In this document: piece after piece, positions 58,450 to 64,000 of the stretch | Numbering within the stretch: position 1 is the stretch's first letter | Layout of the letters: every line of letters begins with the position of its first letter | Source of the DNA: Protea cynaroides | Taxonomy: Eukaryota > Streptophyta > Magnoliopsida > Proteales > Proteaceae | Assembly (NCBI GenBank): GCA_028583415.1 | Contig: CM053267.1 | Location: 52,652,914-52,716,913, forward strand | DNA: 64,000 nt | Direction: 5' to 3' | Notes under the pieces: generated by a model | The model's input: the letters and a program-made list of their open reading frames with translations, nothing else | Told to the model about the DNA's origin: nothing | Databases searched by the model: none | Position numbers and translations under genes: made by a program

Positions 58450-60757
58450 TGTAAGACCCGTATCAAACTAACCCAGTCTTACCACCTTGAACCAGGTTTA
58501 CCCATCATGGTTGAGTCAAATGGACCAAGGGCGTGAAGGAGATCGTGATCCCAGGTATCAAATCGACCCAAAAACACTTAAATTAGGGAGAGGGTCGCAT
58601 ACCCAAAAAGGGAGGGTCGAACCCCCCCCCCCCCCAAGACAGAAAGTCAGACCCTCTATTTTACAGGGAGGGTTGGACACATTAGAAACCTAGGGTCGAC
58701 GGGATCATCGACCCTCCCATCGACCCTCAATTGCCGCCGAAACTAAAATTAGAAAATTTCTAAAATTTTGATTGGGATTCTTTCCTAATCTCAAAGGGAC
58801 TTATTTAGGATGTTTCTACTCTATTTAAAAGATGTTCCTAAGCCTCTTTCACTCATTTTACAACCCTAATCGAATTGAGAGAAAGAGAAGAGAAGGAAGT
58901 GAAGAAGAAGAGAAACAAGGTAGCGAAGAAAGCAAAAGGAGAAGAGTTGCAGAGAAGGAGTGTTCTTCTCAGGTATGGATACTAATTCCATTAGTTTCTA
59001 TAGGCCTTAGGTTAGATAATGATGAGAATGTGATCTCGGAGAAACCCAAACCATCAACCCATGGTTAGGTTTTCATGGAAAACCATGGGAGAATACATGA
59101 AAGCTATTTGGCTGGATGATTCATGATTCTAGACCATGGAACGCATGTTGAATGGACTGTAGGAGCAAGCCATAGGACCCCAAGCACGAAGCATGGACTA
59201 AAAGGAGGAAAATTGACCAAAACCACCGAGGGTCGCACAGAGGGTCGATGACCATCCGACCCTATGTGATCCTGAGTATCGACCCTCAGTGTTGGGAAAG
59301 TTCAGATTTGGGGAGGGTCGCACCCAGGGTCGATCATGACTCCGACCCTACCTCCGACCCTCAGTTAATAGAATGGTTTTTAAATTCGAAATTAATTCTA
59401 ATTAAATTCTATCGACTTTGTTAGGTCTTCTAGCAATATAATAACATTATAAAGGTGATTTTAAAGCTTGGAAGAGTATCTATTAGCAAGCTAAGGTGAG
59501 GAAACAGAACTCTAAACTAATTGGTTAATAACAAACTATTTTCTCTTTTCTTGAGTCCAATGCCATGTTTGATTCTATGCGACTATGCTTGTAATGTGCA
59601 TACAACATGTCATCCAATATTTCTATTACCTATTCATGCATATTTACTTTATTGCTTATAACATGATGATGATGATGATGATGATGATGATAGGAATAGG
59701 CATGTGATTGTATATGTGTGGTTGGTGTACTTGATGCGAGCGAGTATCAGGGGAGATGTAATGAGAACGTCAATAAACGTTAACCTTTGACGGGTCTCAG
59801 CATCTTAGCTCGATCTCTAACTCAAGTCTTGTACATTAGCATCGTCGTATCGCCATTACTTTAGCAGAACTATTATGTCGTAGAGTATCAGGGGAGGTGG
59901 TCTCGGTCCTTGTAGTCTCTGACTCTACCGGGGGGCTTTAGCTCTATCTCTATGGACATTCTGAGGGATGCTGGGGTGAGACCTTGGATACACTGTTTGG
60001 CATTAGGATTGGTTAGTTGCAAGCCCTCGCCAGTAGGGGTTTACGTGTTGGTATGGCACTAGACAGCAATAAACGTTAACCTTTGTTGTATAATATTCAT
60101 GATTAGGGTGGATGGGGATGACAATAAACGTTAACCTTTGGGCGGACTTCCACACCCTGTGTATAGAGGCGGGGTCAATAAATGTTAACCTTTGACCACC
60201 CAACCTTTCTATTGCGCATTGCAAACTATAAACCAGACCAAAGATATGAATTGATTGCATGCATATGTACTGTTGCATTGTTTTGTTTGCTCACTGAGCC
60301 ATGATGTGTGCTCACCCCTCGACGTCGAATATTTTTAGTTGATGATGCAGGTTATACCGTTGAAGATTATATAAACGCTCCGATGTACGGCAACGTTGCG
60401 GCGATGAAAATTGAAGCTGAAGTGGATACACATGACTCCTCTTGCGAGTACAACTCATGTGTATTTGATTAGATATTTTCTTAGTTTTCTTACTTGGATT
60501 TACTATGGACATGTATTTGATATTTATTTATGTCTCAGTTGATACAGAATAATTTGTTATTTAAATATTAATACCACAGTAGATTCTCAGTTCATTTTAC
60601 TATAAGACTTCCGCTATTATATATTTACTCTTATTATGAATGTGGATGTATGAAGTTTAGATATCACGGATACAGTCTACTCGAGATCCTGGTTGAACCG
60701 TTGGTTTGTTAGCGGTTCATCACACCATTCTGCATAGTGCGGAAATGGGGTGTGACA
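58450..60757 (+). mobile_element. solo LTR nested in the copia element (right)
   Basis: TGTAAGACCCG...GGGTGTGACA, 2308 bp, between ATATT repeats (58445-58449 and 60758-60762). No internal coding domain or primer site. A CTATTTAAA near 58820 could be the LTR TATA box, and a GA-rich, lysine/glutamate-coding stretch follows at 58870-58960. It contains an ATG microsatellite at 59664-59692 and the four-copy AACGTTAAC motif. Size and ends fit a Ty3/gypsy LTR of the long type. Confidence 0.86.
59771..60194 (+). repeat. four copies of the AATAAACGTTAACCTTTG motif (right)
   Basis: Copies at 59771-59789, 60067-60085, 60122-60140 and 60176-60194 (the last with AAATG for AAACG). The last three are spaced 54-55 bp apart. 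Confidence 0.88.
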
Positions 60758-60762
60758 ATATT

Positions 60763-61735
60763 GGTCAAAAGAGAATGAATGTGAATGAGAAATCATCTCA
60801 GTTGTGGCATCTTAGATTATGTCACATATCTAGTGACATAATTAAAATATTAGTAAATGATGGAATCCTTGAGACTCTTGATTTCACTGATCTAGGATAA
60901 CGTGTGGACTGCATCAAGGGAAAGCAGATTAACAAAGCCAAGAAAGGTGCCAGAAGGTCAACTGAACTACTAGAAATCATACATACAGATATCTGTGGCT
61001 CATTTTCCACTCCTTGTTTGAATGGTCAGAGATACTTTATCTCCTTCATTGATGACCATTCTAGATTCATGTATCTCTATCTTTTAGTTCATAAAGATAA
61101 GGCATTAGAAGCCTTTAAGAACTTCAAGACAGAAGTAGAGAAACAGACTGGAAAAGTGATCAAGATCGTGAGATCAGATAGAAAAGGGGAATACTATGGT
61201 AGAACCACAGAATATGGTCAAAGACCTGGCCCATTTGCACGGTATCTTCAAGAGCAAGGTATTGTACCACAATATACCACGCCTGGATCTCCGGATCAAA
61301 ATGGTATTGCTAAAAGAAGGAACCGTACAATTATGGATATGGTCAGGAGTATGATTAGTAACTCTAATCTACCTCTGAAATTGTGGAGTGAAGCTCTTAA
61401 AACAACGATATATATCTTGAATAGGATACCATCCAAGTCGGTTCCCAAAACTCCTTTTGAGTTATGGAATGGATGGAAACCTAGTTTGAAGCATACTTGC
61501 ACATGGGGCTCTCAAGCTGAAATAAGAGTTTACAATCCACATCTTCAGAAATTGGACCCTAGAACAGTCAGTGGATATTTCATTGACTATTCTGAAAGAT
61601 CAAAGGGTTATAAGTTTTATTGTCGCTCATATAGTCTTACCATTGTAGAGTCTAAAGTTGCCAAGTTTCTAGAGGGTGACGACAACAGTGGGAGTATACA
61701 GAGTCGAAACATTGAGTTCAATGAACAAGATGTAT
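60763..61735 (+). pseudogene. copia GAG-pre-integrase and integrase core, inactive (right)
   Basis: QLWHLRLCHIS begins the pre-integrase zinc finger. A TAA at 60898-60900 breaks the frame before VDCIKGKQ. From 60904 the frame is open: IHTDICGSF (first D), IVRSDRKGEYYGR (second D), PDQNGIAKRRNRTIMDM (third position K instead of E), then GYFIDYSERSKGYKFY. The missing glutamate would abolish strand transfer. Confidence 0.92.
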
Positions 61736-63570
61736 CGACAATTCCTTCTACATCTAGTGGTCAGGGATTTATCCCTTTACCAATGATACCTGTGGTTCAT
61801 GAACAATACTACCTATTCATGATGAATTACCACATCAAGATACATCACATCAGGAACCAGTTATCGTTTGAATCTGTGGTCCAGAATCAAGAAACCAATC
61901 TTGAGCCACAAGTTTTAAGGAGATCCTCAAGCAAGAGAAAATCGGCAATCCCTTCAGATTATGAAGTGTATCTCCAGAACTGTGAAACTAATATTGGATT
62001 AAGTGATGATCCGATATTATTTTCACGGGCTGTGGGTTGTATAGATACCATTTTATGGCATGGTGCCATGAAGGATGAAATAGAATCCATGTCAAAGAAT
62101 CTAGTATGGGAACTTGTAGAATTGCCTAAGGACACCTCAACTGTAGGGTGTAAATGGGTTTTCATAACTAAAAGGGACCCACATAACAATATTGAAAGAT
62201 ACAAGGTTCAACTTGTGACAGAAGGTTATAATCAGAAGGCTAACATTGATTATGAAGAAACCTTTTCGTCCGTGTCTAGAAAAGATTCTTTGGGGATCAT
62301 TATGGCCCTGGTGGCTCACTATGATCTTGAGCTGCATCAGATGGATGTCAAGATAGCATTTTTGAATGGTGATCTGATTGAGGAGGTATACATGGATCAA
62401 CATGAAGGTTTTTACTTCGGATAAAGGTGATCATCTTGTATGCAAGCTTTAGAGATCCATATTTGGATTGAAACAAGTTTCCCAATAGTGGTATTTGAAA
62501 TTTGATAGCACGATTACTTCCTACGGTTTTGTGTAGAATCGAGCTGATCAATGCATTTACATAACGATCAAGGGAACTAGTTTCACCATACTAGTGTTAT
62601 ATGTGGATGGCATTCTTATAGCTAGCAATGATCTAGGGATGCTACACGAGACTAAATATTTCTTGACCTAAAACTTTGACATAAATGATATGGGTGAAGC
62701 CTCCAATGTCTTAGGCATAGAGATTCACATGGACAGGTTTCTTAAGACCTTAGGACTGTCCTAGAAGGGTTATATTGACAAAGTTTTGCAACGGTTCAAG
62801 ATGAAGCAATATTCATCAAGTGTAGCACCTCTTGTTAAAGGCGACAAACTTAGTCTGGAGCAATGTTCGAAGACCAATCTGAAATAGCAGACAATGGAAA
62901 ATATCCCTTATGCATCAGAAGTAGGCAGTTTGATGTATGTTCAGGTTTGTACCTGAACTAACGTCTCATATTCAATGGGAGTATTAGGTAGGTTTCAAAA
63001 GAACCCTGGTTTGCCACATTGGAAAATAGCAAAGAAAGTATTGAGGTACCTACAGGGCATCAAGGATCACATATTCATATATAGACATGTTGATGTTTTG
63101 AAACTAATCAGTTACTCAGATTCAGATTTTACTAAATGTGGAGATACAAGGAAGTATACTTCTGGCTTCATTTTTGTTTCTTAGAGGAGTAGTGTCTTGG
63201 CGCAGCGTCAAGCAACCTAAGATAGCTTCTTCTATTATTAAAGCGGAAGTGGTGACGTGCTATAAAGCAATTACTCAGGCATTATGGTTGAGGCAATTTA
63301 TCACAGTTTTGAGGTCATAAGTTCTATTGAAAGACCTAAAAGGATTTCTATGACAATACTACAGCAGTATGTCTCTCTAACAATACATGCTCAGTGAGTC
63401 GCTGCCGACACATTTAGATAAAATATTTTGTTGTTAAAGAAGACATTCAAGTTCGTTGCGTTCAGATAGAACATATTGACACTGATGATATGATAGTTGA
63501 TCCTTTCACTAAAGGGCTTCCGCCCAAGGTGTATGTAGTTTACGTGGATCATAAGGGACTATGTAAATAA
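61736..63570 (+). pseudogene. copia reverse transcriptase-RNase H, broken (right)
   Basis: The frame from integrase continues to 62424 and includes GCKWVFITKRDPHNNIERYK and LHQMDVKIAFLNGDLIEEVY, where the first catalytic D is kept. Stops follow. LYVDGILIASND at about 62601-62636 replaces YVDD. RNase H pieces are SDSDFTKCGDTRKYTSGF (63118-63170), SWRSVKQPKIASSIIKAEVV (63198-63257) and DPFTKGLPP near 63500. Confidence 0.92.
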
Positions 63571-63941
63571 TTAAATTTTTTAAATGTTTTATTTATGATA
63601 TTACAATATAAAGTTTTGACTACTCGAAATAAAGTTATTTTCTGTCATTTATTTTGTTGTATACATACAGTTTTGTAATGACAGATGCCTATAAAGTTTT
63701 CAAGGTAAAGTTGACCCTTGAATCAATTGTTGAATTGATTCTATAAAGTAGGTTGTCACAATTGAGGTTCATCTTAAAATGAACAGCCTATTGTAATACA
63801 TGGAAGGCAATGTTCTTGTGTGTAGACATGTACCGCCATGATACATGGGTTGGGAGTTTTATTATGAACATAAAGAACAAATCCATAAAGAAACATCCGA
63901 AAATTACTGTATGGCTATACATCATGTTAATAATCATAAAG
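63571..63941 (+). other. copia 3' noncoding region (right)
   Basis: Matches 35960-36320 of the middle element almost base for base, ending at AATCATAAAG. The remaining sequence before the 3' LTR (GGCTTGCCATGTGGC...) is absent, interrupted at 63942. Confidence 0.85.
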
Positions 63942-64000
63942 TGTAAGACCCGCACTCCGTAAACCCGGTCTAAACCTTGGTTTTGTGTTGTAGCAGGTCT
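63942..64000 (+). mobile_element. start of another LTR-type insertion, cut by window end
   Basis: Begins TGTAAGACCCG like the solo LTR at 58450, then diverges (CACTCCGTAAACCCGGTC). It interrupts the copia 3' noncoding region. Only 59 bases are visible. Confidence 0.5.

Larger units (their letters stand above)
55280..63941 (+). mobile_element. Ty1/copia retrotransposon, right copy, decayed
   Basis: 5' LTR 55280-55586, leader with hairpin array, gag, zinc knuckle, protease, nested solo LTR, integrase, reverse transcriptase and RNase H, then 3' noncoding sequence to 63941. There the homology with the middle element stops about 50 bp before its 3' LTR, and another TGTAAGACCCG... LTR begins. Multiple stops and two dead active sites make it non-autonomous. 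Confidence 0.94.

Noticed and set aside
58832..59068. 78-codon Lys/Glu-rich ORF in the solo LTR
   Set aside because: Purine-rich LTR leader sequence; the left copy does not keep it and there is no domain.
59771..60194. Possible CRISPR-like array of the 19-bp motif
   Set aside because: Only four copies, unequal spacing, plant retroelement context and no cas genes.

Overview
The window looks like a piece of a flowering-plant nuclear genome: AT-rich, packed with decayed LTR retrotransposons and DNA transposons, and carrying GT-AG introns, a plant-type secreted cysteine-rich peptide gene, and scraps of a plant 2-isopropylmalate synthase gene and a plant receptor-kinase gene. I cannot name the species. 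I saw no rRNA, tRNA, CRISPR array or bacterial-type operon.

Layout. The window is built from two contigs joined by a run of exactly 500 N (26109-26608). The left contig (1-26108) reads: minus-strand Ty1/copia element (1-8378), block A (8379 to about 15330), block B (about 15330-25820), and part of a copia LTR at the gap. The right contig (26609-64000) reads: block A reversed (26609-34645), a copia element with a 7-kb internal deletion (34646-36673), block B reversed (36674 to about 47282), block A reversed again (47283-55279), and a plus-strand copia element (55280-63941). The A/B boundary is only where the right contig happens to begin. The left contig is therefore close to a full reverse-complement copy of about 36386-63681, and the right contig itself carries a direct duplication (26609-35747 and 47283-56383). 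Three A copies and two B copies are present.

Block A holds a retroelement-derived coiled-coil ORF, a Ty3/gypsy integrase remnant abutting a scrap of an FLS2-like receptor kinase, and the last two exons of a 2-isopropylmalate synthase-like gene with a shared frameshift. Block B holds two Mutator-like elements (one with perfect 9-bp target duplications and a captured signal-peptide ORF), a 230-bp GC-rich foldback element, a solo-LTR-like element containing a TTTTAATACTGA minisatellite, two kinds of long tandem repeat, and the one convincing intact host gene. That gene is a two-exon, 75-residue, ten-cysteine defensin-like peptide, identical in its coding bases in both copies (19127-19830 minus; 42737-43420 plus).

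The full copia copies share a nested 2.3-kb solo LTR (target duplication ATATT) and dead catalytic motifs in integrase and reverse transcriptase, so these changes predate the duplication. The genes do not form a pathway. The window records transposon nesting followed by segmental duplication, an assembly artefact, or both.
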